Notes: generated by a model not told the origin, from the letters alone. A stretch of DNA of 64,000 bases from Micrococcus sp023147585 (GCF_044872765.1 NZ_CP085253.1:434001-498000), one strand, 5' to 3'. Positions 32,306-40,932 are shown, counted from the stretch's first letter. Numbers and translations: made by a program.

Positions 32306-32545
32306 TCAGGCGAGGTCGAGCGTGGAGGCCACCCGGATGACGCGCCGGCGCAGCCAGTAGCGCCGGGCCCCGCCGCGGTAGTGCACCGCTCGCTGCAGCT
32401 CCCAGCGGCCGTACTCGGCGTGCTCCACGAGGCGGCGCCGCGCGTCGCCGAGGGACTCCTCGGGGGCCACGGTGAGGACGAGGTACTCCCACTTCTGGCC
32501 CTGGGCGACGGAGTCCAGGGTCGAGGACATCAGCTGCTCACGCAC
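32306..32545 (-). CDS. DUF5703 family small protein
   Basis: A 79-residue basic protein with the DUF5703 core WEYLVLTVAPEESLGDARRRLVEHAEYGRWEL and a C-terminal YWLRRRVIRV. The GTG at 32545 is preferred over an ATG five codons in because a GAGGAT hexamer ends exactly six bases before it, the spacing seen at other leaderless genes here. Function unknown; conserved in actinobacteria next to M20 peptidases as far as I recall. Confidence 0.75.
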   Translation of the reverse strand: MREQLMSSTLDSVAQGQKWEYLVLTVAPEESLGDARRRLVEHAEYGRWELQRAVHYRGGARRYWLRRRVIRVASTLDLA

Positions 32546-32551
32546 CCGGTC

Positions 32552-32557
32552 ATCCTC
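32552..32557 (-). promoter_or_regulatory. -10-like box (GAGGAT) for the DUF5703 gene
   Basis: GAGGAT on the minus strand ends six bases before the GTG start. It keeps the A at position 2 and T at position 6 of the -10 consensus. Confidence 0.4.
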
Positions 32558-32621
32558 GCAGACCGCCGCGGCCCCGCCGCGCGGGTGCGCGCACCTCTGG
32601 TCGCACCGCCCGTCCTCGGGT

Positions 32622-32627
32622 TACCGT
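32622..32627 (+). promoter_or_regulatory. -10 box (TACCGT) for the small acidic protein gene
   Basis: TACCGT ends six bases before the ATG at 32634; leaderless mRNA predicted. Confidence 0.5.
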
Positions 32628-32633
32628 TCAGCC

Positions 32634-32858
32634 ATGAGCTCTGACGCCCGCCTGGCCCTGGAGGCCCTGACCACCGCCCTGAACGAACACCTCGTGGCCG
32701 CCCAGAACAAGCGCGGCGAGGACGACCCCACCGTGGAGGCGGCCTTCTTCGCCGTGGCGGACGCCTTCGAGAACTACGAGGACGCCCTCTACGCGGACAC
32801 CGAAGAGGTCACCCCGCTGGACCTCTTCGACGACGACGAGGACGACGACCAGGACTGA
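32634..32858 (+). CDS. Small acidic conserved actinobacterial protein
   Basis: A 74-residue protein: an N-terminal helical segment (ARLALEALTTALNEHLVAAQ), then AFENYEDALYADTEEVTPLDLF and a run of Asp/Glu at the end. It resembles short proteins sometimes labelled primosomal protein in actinobacteria, but nothing in the sequence supports DNA replication. The strongly acidic tail could mimic nucleic acid or bind a basic partner. Function unknown. Start fixed by the -10 box six bases upstream. Confidence 0.75.
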   Translation: MSSDARLALEALTTALNEHLVAAQNKRGEDDPTVEAAFFAVADAFENYEDALYADTEEVTPLDLFDDDEDDDQD

Positions 32859-32888
32859 GTCCTGGCGGCCCCTCACCGCCGCGAACCC

Positions 32889-32924
32889 CTGCACCGCCCC
32901 GGGAGACCTCCCTGGGCGGTGCAG
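32889..32924 (+). terminator. Hairpin abutting the uppP promoter
   Basis: An 11-bp outer stem (CTGCACCGCCC with GGGCGGTGCAG) plus an inner GGGAG/CTCCC stem follows the small acidic gene and ends directly next to the uppP -10 box. It could both end the upstream transcript and affect uppP initiation. Confidence 0.6.
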
Positions 32925-32930
32925 TACAGT
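32925..32930 (+). promoter_or_regulatory. -10 box (TACAGT) for uppP
   Basis: TACAGT ends eight bases before the GTG at 32939; leaderless mRNA predicted. The -35 region falls inside the hairpin just upstream. Confidence 0.5.
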
Positions 32931-32938
32931 GACCCACC

Positions 32939-33772
32939 GTGACGTGGATCGAAGCAATCATTCTGGGCCTGGTGCAGGGCCTGACGGAGTTCCTGCCCAT
33001 CTCCTCCTCGGCGCACATCCGCATCGTGGGGGAGTTCCTGCCCTCGGCGTCGGACCCCGGCGCGGCCTTCACCGCCATCACCCAGCTGGGCACCGAGCTG
33101 GCCGTGCTGATCTACTTCTGGAAGGACATCGTCCGGATCATCGGACGATGGTCCGGCTCGCTGACCGGCCGCGTGCCCCGCAGCGACCCGGATGCCCGCA
33201 TGGGCTGGCTCATCATCCTCGGCTCGCTGCCCATCGCGATCCTCGGGCTGCTCCTGGAGAGCTGGATCGACACGGAGTTCCGCTCGCTGTGGATCACCGC
33301 CACCATGCTGATCGTGTTCGGCGTGCTGCTGGCGCTGGCCGACCGCCTCGGCCGTCAGTCCACGCCCATCGAGCGGCTCACCGTCAAGGACGGCATCCTC
33401 TTCGGCTTCGCCCAGGCGCTCGCCCTCATCCCCGGCGTCTCGCGCTCGGGCGGCACCATCACCGCGGGCCTGGCCATGGGCTACACCCGCGAGGCCGCCA
33501 CCCGCTACGCGTTCCTGCTGGCCGTCCCGGCCGTGTTCGCCTCCGGCCTCTACAAGCTGTTCTCCGCGCTCACGGAGCCCGGCCAGTCCGGTCCCTACGG
33601 CGGCGGGGAGACGCTGGTGGCCACCGTGATCGCGTTCGTGGTGGGCTACTCGGTGATCGCCTGGCTCATGAAGTTCATCTCCACCAACTCGTACATGCCG
33701 TTCGTGTGGTACCGCGTGGCCCTCGGCCTCGCCCTCTACGCGATGCTCGGCACCGGGCTGATCTCCGCCTGA
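32939..33772 (+). CDS. uppP: Undecaprenyl-diphosphatase UppP (BacA)
   Basis: A 277-residue membrane enzyme that recycles undecaprenyl pyrophosphate for cell-wall synthesis and gives bacitracin tolerance. Both family signatures are present: GLTEFLPISSSAH with the catalytic Glu/His near residues 17-29, and PGVSRSGGT near residue 165. About eight hydrophobic helices are seen. The GTG start (MTWIEAIILGLVQG) matches the family N-terminus exactly. Confidence 0.95.
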   Translation: MTWIEAIILGLVQGLTEFLPISSSAHIRIVGEFLPSASDPGAAFTAITQLGTELAVLIYFWKDIVRIIGRWSGSLTGRVPRSDPDARMGWLIILGSLPIAILGLLLESWIDTEFRSLWITATMLIVFGVLLALADRLGRQSTPIERLTVKDGILFGFAQALALIPGVSRSGGTITAGLAMGYTREAATRYAFLLAVPAVFASGLYKLFSALTEPGQSGPYGGGETLVATVIAFVVGYSVIAWLMKFISTNSYMPFVWYRVALGLALYAMLGTGLISA

Positions 33773-33825
33773 GCCGCGCGCCCGCCCCGCGCACCCGCCC
33801 GTCATCGCCGTCCCCGAGGAGCACC

Positions 33826-35109
33826 GTGAAGTCCTGGAGCACCCCCGCGCCGCCCGCCCTGCCCGCCCAGCCGGACCGACTGCGGGTCCTCGACACGGCC
33901 ACGCAGGGCCTGCGCCACCCCGGCAACGACGCCGGGCACGCCTCCCTGTACGTGTGCGGCATCACCCCCTACGACGCCACGCACCTGGGCCACGCCACCA
34001 CCTACGTCGCCTTCGACCTGCTGCAGCGGTACTGGCGCGCGTGCGGGATCGAGGTGGCCTACACGCAGAACGTGACCGACGTGGACGATCCGCTCCTCGA
34101 GCGCGCCGCCGCCACGGGCGTCGACTGGCGGGACCTCGCCCGTGAGCAGACGGACCTGTTCCGCGCGGACATGGCCGCGCTCAACGTCCTCGCGCCGGAC
34201 CACTACGTGGGCGCCACCGAGGCGATCGACCTCGTGGTCGACGGCGTGACGGCCCTGCTCGACGCCGGCGTCGCCTACCGCGTTCCCGGGGTCGACGGCG
34301 GCCCGGACGGGGACGTGTACTTCGACGTCGAGGCGGCGCAGGCCGCGGGGGGCTGGACGCTGGGCTCCGTGAGCGCGATGACGCGGGCGCAGATGGACGA
34401 GGTCTTCCCCGAGCGCGGCGGGGACCCGGCCCGTCCCGGCAAGCGCCATCCCCTCGACCCCCTGCTGTGGCGTGTGCACCGCGCGGGCGAGCCCTCGTGG
34501 GAGGCCGGCGCGCTCGGGGCCGGCCGGCCCGGCTGGCACATCGAGTGCTCCGTCATCGCGCGCGCCCACCTGCCCGCCCCGTTCACGGTCCAGGGCGGCG
34601 GCTCCGACCTGTGCTTCCCGCACCACGAGTTCTCCGCGGCCCACGCGACGGCGGCGGACGGCCAGCCCCTGGCGCACACCTACGTGCACTCGGGCATGGT
34701 GGCCCTCGACGGGCAGAAGATGTCCAAGTCCCTCGGCAACCTCGAGCTCGTCTCTCGACTGCGTGCCAGGGGGGTGGAGCCGGTCGCGATCCGCGCGGCG
34801 ATCCTCTCGCAGCACTACCGCAGCGACTGGGAGTGGTCCGAGGACCTGCTCTCCGCCGCTCAGGAGCGCGTGGCCGCGTGGCGCGCCGCCCTCGACGGCC
34901 CCCACGCCGCGGCCGGGGCGGCGGTGCTGCAGGCCGCCCACGCCGCGCTGTCCGAGGACCTCGACGCGCCCGCCGCGCTCCGCGTGCTCGACGCGTGGGC
35001 GGACGGCTCCCTGCCCGGGCTCCGCGACGCCGGCGCCGCAGAGGACGCCCCCGCACCCCTCGACGTCGCCACGGTGGCCGACGCGCTCCTGGGCCTGCGC
35101 CTGCGTTGA
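33826..35109 (+). CDS. mshC: Cysteine--1-D-myo-inosityl 2-amino-2-deoxy-alpha-D-glucopyranoside ligase MshC
   Basis: MshC joins cysteine to GlcN-inositol in mycothiol synthesis. This 427-residue protein has the class I synthetase signature modified as in MshC: VCGITPYDATHLGHA with the zinc Cys, HIECSVIA and LCFPHHEFSAAHA for the other zinc ligands, and KMSKSLGN. Those features separate it from CysS. The GTG follows GAGGAGC. It starts 54 bases after uppP and ends convergent with the PAC2 gene. The MshA-like domain fused to MalQ lies 3 kb away. Confidence 0.94.
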   Translation: MKSWSTPAPPALPAQPDRLRVLDTATQGLRHPGNDAGHASLYVCGITPYDATHLGHATTYVAFDLLQRYWRACGIEVAYTQNVTDVDDPLLERAAATGVDWRDLAREQTDLFRADMAALNVLAPDHYVGATEAIDLVVDGVTALLDAGVAYRVPGVDGGPDGDVYFDVEAAQAAGGWTLGSVSAMTRAQMDEVFPERGGDPARPGKRHPLDPLLWRVHRAGEPSWEAGALGAGRPGWHIECSVIARAHLPAPFTVQGGGSDLCFPHHEFSAAHATAADGQPLAHTYVHSGMVALDGQKMSKSLGNLELVSRLRARGVEPVAIRAAILSQHYRSDWEWSEDLLSAAQERVAAWRAALDGPHAAAGAAVLQAAHAALSEDLDAPAALRVLDAWADGSLPGLRDAGAAEDAPAPLDVATVADALLGLRLR

Positions 35110-35119
35110 GCCGCCGCGC

Positions 35120-36079
35120 TCAGCGGCCGTGCCGGCCGCGCAGGTAGCGCTCGAACTCCCGGGCGATCGCCTCGCCGGAGGCCTCCGGCAGCTCCTGGGC
35201 GTCCTGCGCCTGCTCGAGCTGGCGCACGTAGGCGGCGACGTCGGGGTCCTCGGCGGCGAGCTCGTCCACGCCGCGCTGCCACGCGTGGGCGTCGTCCTCC
35301 AGCTCGTGGGTGGACACGGTGACGTGGAGCAGGTCCTCGACGGCCTCCACGAGGCCCAGCAGCGTCTTGGGGGAGGGCGCCTGGGCCACGTAGTGCGGCA
35401 CGGCGCCCCACAGCGCGAGGCTCGGCAACCCGCGGCGGGCCGCCTCGTCGCCGATCACGCCGACGATCCCCGTGGGCCCCTCATAGGTGGGCCGCTCCGC
35501 GCCGACGGCCACGCGCACGTCCACGAGCGGAGAGGTCGGGCGCGCCCGGAGCGGGCGCGTGTGGGGCACGTCCGCCAGCAGGGCGCCCAGGGTCACCACG
35601 GCGTCCACGCGCTCCCGCGCCGCCCACGCGAACAGCTCGGCCGTGAAGGCCCGCCAGCCCACGTTCGGCTCGACGCCGCTGGCCAGCAGGACGCGCACCC
35701 CGTCCGCGGGGGCCTCCTCCTCGGCCACGGGGCGCCCCGCGGCGTCGAGAGCCGCGACGTGCAGCCGGATCGCGGGCCACTCCAGGGTGCCGAGCCCGTC
35801 GGCGTCGCGCCGCACGTGGGGACGGGCCACCTGGTAGTCGTAGTACTCGCCCTCGCACACGCGTCCCAGCTCAGCGGCGTCCCACTGCTGCCGCAGCGCC
35901 TCCAGCGTGCCCGTCGCCGCCTCCCCGGCGTCGTTCCACCCCTGGAACGCCAGGAGCAGGACGGTGGGGGCGCGGCGCCCGGCCTCGAGCTCCTCCACCG
36001 TGGCGGTCAGGTGCGTGCGCAGGGCGCCGAGCGCGTCGTCCGGCTGGTCCTCGGCGGGGGCGGCGGGGGATTCGGTCAT
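35120..36079 (-). CDS. PAC2 family protein
   Basis: A 319-residue PAC2-domain (proteasome assembly chaperone-like) protein. Conserved parts are LLLAFQGWNDAGEAAT near residue 45, GVEPNVGWRAF, VVTLGALLADVPHTRP, GPTGIVGVI and SLALWGAVPHYVAQAPSPKTLL. In actinobacteria PAC2 genes are widespread and not proven to act on proteasomes; here no 20S subunits are in the window. The ATG at 36079 was chosen over an upstream start because TAGGGT ends seven bases before it. Confidence 0.9.
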   Translation of the reverse strand: MTESPAAPAEDQPDDALGALRTHLTATVEELEAGRRAPTVLLLAFQGWNDAGEAATGTLEALRQQWDAAELGRVCEGEYYDYQVARPHVRRDADGLGTLEWPAIRLHVAALDAAGRPVAEEEAPADGVRVLLASGVEPNVGWRAFTAELFAWAARERVDAVVTLGALLADVPHTRPLRARPTSPLVDVRVAVGAERPTYEGPTGIVGVIGDEAARRGLPSLALWGAVPHYVAQAPSPKTLLGLVEAVEDLLHVTVSTHELEDDAHAWQRGVDELAAEDPDVAAYVRQLEQAQDAQELPEASGEAIAREFERYLRGRHGR

Positions 36080-36086
36080 GACCGTC

Positions 36087-36092
36087 ACCCTA
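36087..36092 (-). promoter_or_regulatory. -10 box (TAGGGT) for the PAC2 gene
   Basis: TAGGGT on the minus strand ends seven bases before the ATG at 36079; leaderless mRNA predicted. Confidence 0.55.
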
Positions 36093-36183
36093 CGCACGGG
36101 AGCCGAGGGGGGTCACGGTTCGCCGCGCAGCGGCCCGAGGGGCGGCGCACGGCCCGTGCCCGCGGCCCGTCGACGCCCTCCAA

Positions 36184-36189
36184 TAGGAT
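36184..36189 (+). promoter_or_regulatory. -10 box (TAGGAT) for the HAD gene
   Basis: TAGGAT ends six bases before the ATG at 36196; it starts an operon that runs through trmI, arc and dop by overlapping genes. Confidence 0.55.
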
Positions 36190-36195
36190 GGACGC

Positions 36196-36906
36196 ATGCC
36201 CGACGCCGCCCCCCTGCCTCCCCGCGAGACGCCCGCCGCCGTGCTGTGGGACATGGACGGCACCCTCGTGGACACCGAGCACCTGTGGAACGCCGCCCAG
36301 CGCCGCCTCATGGCGGAGCACGGCGGCACGTGGTCGAACGAGCTCGCCGCCTCCCTCGTGGGCCGGCCCCTGGACGTGGGCGCCCGCCACCTGCAGGAGG
36401 CCGGGATCCGCCTCGGGGTCCCCGAGATCATCGAGCGGACCATGGCGGAGGTGGCGCGCGGCGTCGTCGAGCGGGTGCCGTGGCGGCCCGGCGCCCTCGA
36501 GCTGCTGCGCGAGCAGGCGGCCGCCGGCGTGCCCGGGGCGCTCGTGACCATGTCCCACGCGCCGCTGGCCCGCGTGCTGGCCGAGCGCGCTCCGGGCGGG
36601 GCGCTGGCCGTGGTGGTCGCCGGCGACCAGGTGACGCGGGGCAAGCCCGATCCCGAGGCCTACGCCCTGGCCCTCGCCCGCCTCGGGGAGCTGCGGCCCG
36701 GCCTCGTGGCCGCCGACTGCGTGGCGGTGGAGGACTCGCCCGTGGGCGTGGGAGCGGCCATGGCCGCCGGCCTGCCCACGGTGGGCGTGCCCAGCGTGCT
36801 CCCGCTGCCCCCCGGCGCCGCGACCGTGCAGTGGGACACCCTGGCCGGGCGGACGCTCGCCGACCTCGCGGCCGTCCGATCCGCGCGTCCAGGCGGAGCC
36901 GGATGA
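36196..36906 (+). CDS. HAD family hydrolase (beta-phosphoglucomutase-like)
   Basis: A 236-residue HAD phosphatase with motif I DMDGTLVDTEHLW, motif II TMSHAPL, motif III GKPDPEAY and motif IV VEDSPVGVGAA, plus the helical cap after motif I. Substrate is a small phosphorylated metabolite, not predictable. Its stop overlaps the ATG of the M50-like gene. Confidence 0.88.
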   Translation: MPDAAPLPPRETPAAVLWDMDGTLVDTEHLWNAAQRRLMAEHGGTWSNELAASLVGRPLDVGARHLQEAGIRLGVPEIIERTMAEVARGVVERVPWRPGALELLREQAAAGVPGALVTMSHAPLARVLAERAPGGALAVVVAGDQVTRGKPDPEAYALALARLGELRPGLVAADCVAVEDSPVGVGAAMAAGLPTVGVPSVLPLPPGAATVQWDTLAGRTLADLAAVRSARPGGAG

Positions 36907-38063
36907 CCCGCCGGCCCGGCCTGCCCATCGGCCGCGCGGCGGGCGCCCCGGTCTACCTCTCCTGGACGTGGGCCCTCGTGGCCGCGTTCGTGGTCCTCAC
37001 CTTCGGGCCGCAGATCCAGCGCGCCCTGCCCCACCTCGGGGCGGGCGCCTACGCGGTGGCCCTCGGCTACGCCGTGCTGCTCGCGCTCTCCGTGCTGGCG
37101 CACGATATCGCCCACGCCGTCGTCGGGCGGGCCTTCGGGGACCGCGCGGAGGAGATCGTGCTCACGCTGTGGGGCGGGCACACCCAGTTCCGCGGCCCGC
37201 AGGCCGGGCCGTGGGGGACGGTGGCCACCGCGATGGCCGGGCCCCTGGCCAACCTGGCGGTGGCCGGCCTTGCGTGGCTCGCCGCACTGACGCTGCCCAC
37301 GGCCTCCGTGGCCGGGCTCCTCCTGGACATCACCGTGTGGGCCAACCTCTTGCTGGCCGCGTTCAACGCGCTGCCGGGCATGCCCCTGGACGGCGGCCGG
37401 CTCGTCGAGTCCGCCGTGTGGGCCTCCACCGGCTCCCGGGACCGCGGCCTCGTGGCGGCGGGCTGGTCCGGGCGCGCGATCGCCGTCCTGCTGGTGGGCG
37501 CCGCGCTCGCGGGCCCGCTGCTGCGCGGGCAGCGGTCCGACCTGCTGATGTCCCTCCTGCTCGCGTGGGTGGGCGTGATCCTGTGGCGGGGGGCCGGCGC
37601 GTCCGTCGAGCGCGGGCGGTGGGGCGGCCGCCTCGCCGTGCTCACGCTGGCCTCCCTCGAGATCCCCGCGGTGGCCGTCCCCGCCGAGGGCTCGGTGGCG
37701 CACGCGCTCCGGCTGGCCGACGGCGGCCGCCGGGCCGCCGTCGCCGTGGACGCCACCGGCACGCCCCGCGGCGTGCTCGACCTGACGGCCGTGGTGCACC
37801 GCCCGGCCGACGAGCTCGAGCGCACCCCCGTGAGCGCGGCATGCACCGCGCTCGCACCCGGCGCCGTGGTGCGCCGCGCCGATCTCCCCGCCTCCGGCGC
37901 CGACCTCGTGGCCCGCCTCGGCGAGCCCGACCTCCCCGTGCGCGTGCTCACGGACGCCCGCGACGGCGTGGCCTCCGTGCTCCCGCGCGACACCCTCCTG
38001 GCCGCCGTCCACGCGACGCGGCACTCCACGGACGACCCCTCTGCGAAGGAGAACCGAGCATGA
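36903..38063 (+). CDS. M50-like site-2 protease homologue with altered HExxH
   Basis: A 386-residue membrane protein with the layout of SpoIVFB/Rv2625c-type intramembrane proteases: about six helices, then a C-terminal half that may be a degenerate CBS-like pair. The zinc motif reads HDIAH at residues 67-71, so the catalytic Glu of HExxH is Asp. The second motif NALPGMPLDGGRLVE, which supplies the third zinc ligand, is intact. It may therefore be a weak or inactive protease. The gene overlaps its neighbours at both ends (ATGA). Confidence 0.85.
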   Translation: MTRRPGLPIGRAAGAPVYLSWTWALVAAFVVLTFGPQIQRALPHLGAGAYAVALGYAVLLALSVLAHDIAHAVVGRAFGDRAEEIVLTLWGGHTQFRGPQAGPWGTVATAMAGPLANLAVAGLAWLAALTLPTASVAGLLLDITVWANLLLAAFNALPGMPLDGGRLVESAVWASTGSRDRGLVAAGWSGRAIAVLLVGAALAGPLLRGQRSDLLMSLLLAWVGVILWRGAGASVERGRWGGRLAVLTLASLEIPAVAVPAEGSVAHALRLADGGRRAAVAVDATGTPRGVLDLTAVVHRPADELERTPVSAACTALAPGAVVRRADLPASGADLVARLGEPDLPVRVLTDARDGVASVLPRDTLLAAVHATRHSTDDPSAKENRA

Positions 38064-39175
38064 CCGAACCCACCGGCGTGAGCAGTCGACGAGGCCCCCT
38101 GCGGGCCGGAGAGCGCGTGCAGATCAAGGACGCCAAGGGCCGCCTGAACACCATCACCCTGCTTCCGGGCGGGGAGTTCCACAGCTACCAGGGCGTGCTG
38201 CGGCACGACGAGCTGATCGGCGGCTCCGAGGGCGTGGTGGTGCCGAACTCCGCGGGGCAGGAGTACCAGGTGCTGCGCCCCCTCCTCAACGACTTCGTGC
38301 TCTCCATGCCGCGCGGGGCCACCGTGGTCTACCCCAAGGACGCCGGCCAGATCGTGCAGCAGGCGGACATCTTCCCGGGCGCGGTGGTGGTGGAGGCCGG
38401 CGTCGGCTCGGGCGCCCTCTCGTGCTCGCTGCTGCGCGCCGTCGGCGACGGCGGCCGGCTCCACTCCTATGAGCGGCGCGAGGAGTTCGCGGACATCGCG
38501 CGCGCCAACGTGGAGTCCTTCTTCGGCGCCGAGCATCCCGCGTGGTCGATCCACCTCGGCGACGCCCAGGAGGAGATGCTGCACGTCCACGAGCCCGGCT
38601 CGGTGGACCGCGTGGTCCTGGACATGCTCGCCCCGTGGGAGTGCCTCGACGCCGTGGCCACCGTGCTCGCCCCCGGCGGCGTGTGGCTGAACTACGTGGC
38701 CACCGCCACCCAGCTCTCCCGCGTGGCCGAGGCCATCCGCGACTCCGGGAAGTTCACCGAGGTGCAGGCCAACGAGACCCTCGTGCGCGGCTGGCACCTG
38801 GACGGGCTCGCCGTGCGCCCGGACCACCGCATGGTGGCCCACACGGGCTTCCTCCTCACCGCCCGTCGCCTCGCGACCGGGGAGGAGGCGCTGCTGCTGA
38901 AGAAGCGCTCCAAGGTGTCCGAGTTCAAGGCGGTGGACGTCGAGGCGTGGCAGCCCTCGGACGAGTCGCGCTGGACCCCGCAGGCCCTCGGCGAGCGGCC
39001 CGTGACGGACAAGAAGGCCCGCAAGGCCGCGAAGGAGGCGCGGCTCATGGCCCGCCGCGCCAAGGAGGCCCAGACCCCGGGCAGCGACCCGGACGCGTTC
39101 CCGGACCTGTCCACGGGGCAGGTGGCGCCGCCCGCGTCCACGCCGGCGCCGGACGCGGGAGGGCCGGAGGCGTGA
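38060..39175 (+). CDS. trmI: tRNA (adenine-58-N1)-methyltransferase TrmI
   Basis: A 371-residue SAM-dependent enzyme making m1A58 in tRNA. YPKDAGQIVQQADIFPGAVV with VEAGVGSGALS forms the cofactor site; LDMLAPWECLDAVATVLAPGG continues the class I fold. About 80 C-terminal residues are a Lys/Ala- then Pro-rich extension. TrmI genes sit just before arc in many actinobacteria, as here. Its stop overlaps the arc GTG. Confidence 0.93.
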   Translation: MTEPTGVSSRRGPLRAGERVQIKDAKGRLNTITLLPGGEFHSYQGVLRHDELIGGSEGVVVPNSAGQEYQVLRPLLNDFVLSMPRGATVVYPKDAGQIVQQADIFPGAVVVEAGVGSGALSCSLLRAVGDGGRLHSYERREEFADIARANVESFFGAEHPAWSIHLGDAQEEMLHVHEPGSVDRVVLDMLAPWECLDAVATVLAPGGVWLNYVATATQLSRVAEAIRDSGKFTEVQANETLVRGWHLDGLAVRPDHRMVAHTGFLLTARRLATGEEALLLKKRSKVSEFKAVDVEAWQPSDESRWTPQALGERPVTDKKARKAAKEARLMARRAKEAQTPGSDPDAFPDLSTGQVAPPASTPAPDAGGPEA

Positions 39176-40932
39176 GCGCGCTCTCCGCGGCCGACGACGG
39201 CCGCCGCCTCGCGGAGGCCCAGGAGCTGCTGCGCCAGTCCCAGGCCGAGGCGGAGCGCCTGCGGCACCAGCTGGACTCGGCGCAGCGCCACGCCGCGCAG
39301 CTGAGCGAGCGCCGCCGCGCCGCCCAGGCGCAGACCGACGCCGCGGCGCGCAACAACCGCCGCATGGTCGAGCTGCTCGAGGCCACGCGTGCGGAGATCA
39401 CCACGCTCAAGGAGACCCTGGACGCCACGACGCACGCGCCCTTCACGTTCGCGACCCTCGAGGCCGTGCACGCCCCGCGCCCGCCCCACGCCGGCGTGGA
39501 GACCGGCGCGATCGTGCGCGGCGGCGCCGACGTGGTGCAGAACGGCCGCCGCCTGCGCGTCGCCGTCTCCCCGCTCCTGGACCCGGAGAGCCTGGCGCCC
39601 GGCTCCACCGTGCTGCTCGACGACTCCAGCACCGTGGTGGGCATCGGGCCGACCACGCACGCGGGCCAGCTGCTGCGCGTGAAGGAGGCGCTGCCGGACG
39701 GCGGGCTCGTGCTCGCCGGCGCGGCCGACGAGGAGCGCGTCGTCCGGCGCGCCCCCGCGCTCGAGGGCGTCGAGCTGCGCCACGGCGACGCCGTCGCCGT
39801 GGACGCCCGCCTCGAGTGGGCCCTGCGCGCGGTGCCGCTCTCCGACGTGGACGAGGTCCTGCTCGAGGAGGTGCCGGACACCTCGTTCGAGGACATCGGC
39901 GGCCTGGGCCCGCAGATCGAGCGGATCCGCGAGGCCGTGGAGATCCCGTTCCTGCACCCCGACCTCTACCGCGAGCACGGCCTGCGCGCGCCCAAGGGCA
40001 TCCTGCTCTACGGCCCGCCCGGCACGGGCAAGACCATGCTGGCCAAGGCGGTCGCGCGCGCCCTCTCGGCACGCTCGGCGGACGGGGAGCGCTCCTACTT
40101 CCTCAACATCAAGGGGCCCGAGCTGCTGAACAAGTACGTGGGCGAGACCGAGCGGCAGATCCGCGTGATCTTCGACCGCGCCCGCCAGAAGGCGGCGGCG
40201 GGCTTCCCCGTGGTCGTGTTCTTCGACGAGATGGAGTCCCTGTTCCGCACGCGCGGCGCGGGCGTCTCCTCGGACGTGGAGACCACGATCGTCCCCCAGC
40301 TGCTCGCCGAGATCGACGGCGTGGAGTCCCTGGACAACGTGATCGTGATCGGCGCGTCCAACCGCGAGGACATGATCGACCCCGCCGTCCTGCGTCCCGG
40401 ACGCCTCGACGTGAAGATCCGCGTCGACCGCCCGGACGCGCGCGGCGCCGTCGACATCATGGCGCGCCACCTCACGGACGACGTGCCGCTGCACCCGGAG
40501 GAGACGGCCGCCGCCGGGGACGCGGAGTCCGCCCGCGAGGAGCTCATCTCCGCCGCCGTCACGGCCCTCTACGAGCGCGGCCCCCGCACCGCGCTGGCCG
40601 AGCTCACGGACGCCTCTGGCGCGGTCACCGTGCTGCATCTGGCGGACCTGGTCTCGGGCGCCGTGGTCGCGGACGTGGTGGACCGCGCCAAGCGCCACGC
40701 GGTGCGGGACCTGCTGGGCGCGGACCAGGACCCCTCCGCGCGCGGCCTGCGCGCCGCACACCTGCTCGAGGCCGTCGACGGCGTGCTCGAGGACCAGACC
40801 GACCTGCTCTCCACGGCCGCGCCCGCCGAGTGGGCGCGCACCTCTGGCTGGCGGGGCCCGGCGCTGACCCGCCTGAGGATGCTGCGGGGGCCCGGGCGTG
40901 GGGCCGGCCCGGCGGGGGAGGCCGGGGCGTGA
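39172..40932 (+). CDS. arc: Proteasome-type AAA ATPase ARC (Mpa homologue)
   Basis: A 586-residue ring ATPase that unfolds pupylated proteins. The N-terminal coiled coil (about residues 10-90) binds Pup; the OB domains follow; the AAA module has LLYGPPGTGKTMLAKAVA, VVFFDEMESLF and the second region of homology NREDMIDPAVLRPGRLD. The C-terminus ends GPAGEAGA and lacks the Gly-Gln-Tyr-Leu tail used by Mpa to dock on the 20S proteasome. That agrees with the absence of prcB/prcA. Overlaps trmI and dop (GTGA both). Confidence 0.94.
   Translation: MSALSAADDGRRLAEAQELLRQSQAEAERLRHQLDSAQRHAAQLSERRRAAQAQTDAAARNNRRMVELLEATRAEITTLKETLDATTHAPFTFATLEAVHAPRPPHAGVETGAIVRGGADVVQNGRRLRVAVSPLLDPESLAPGSTVLLDDSSTVVGIGPTTHAGQLLRVKEALPDGGLVLAGAADEERVVRRAPALEGVELRHGDAVAVDARLEWALRAVPLSDVDEVLLEEVPDTSFEDIGGLGPQIERIREAVEIPFLHPDLYREHGLRAPKGILLYGPPGTGKTMLAKAVARALSARSADGERSYFLNIKGPELLNKYVGETERQIRVIFDRARQKAAAGFPVVVFFDEMESLFRTRGAGVSSDVETTIVPQLLAEIDGVESLDNVIVIGASNREDMIDPAVLRPGRLDVKIRVDRPDARGAVDIMARHLTDDVPLHPEETAAAGDAESAREELISAAVTALYERGPRTALAELTDASGAVTVLHLADLVSGAVVADVVDRAKRHAVRDLLGADQDPSARGLRAAHLLEAVDGVLEDQTDLLSTAAPAEWARTSGWRGPALTRLRMLRGPGRGAGPAGEAGA

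Noticed and set aside
32635..35100. CysS (cysteinyl-tRNA synthetase) as identity of the gene at 33826
   Set aside because: TPYDATHLGHA and the short C-terminus are MshC features; CysS has an extra anticodon-binding domain.
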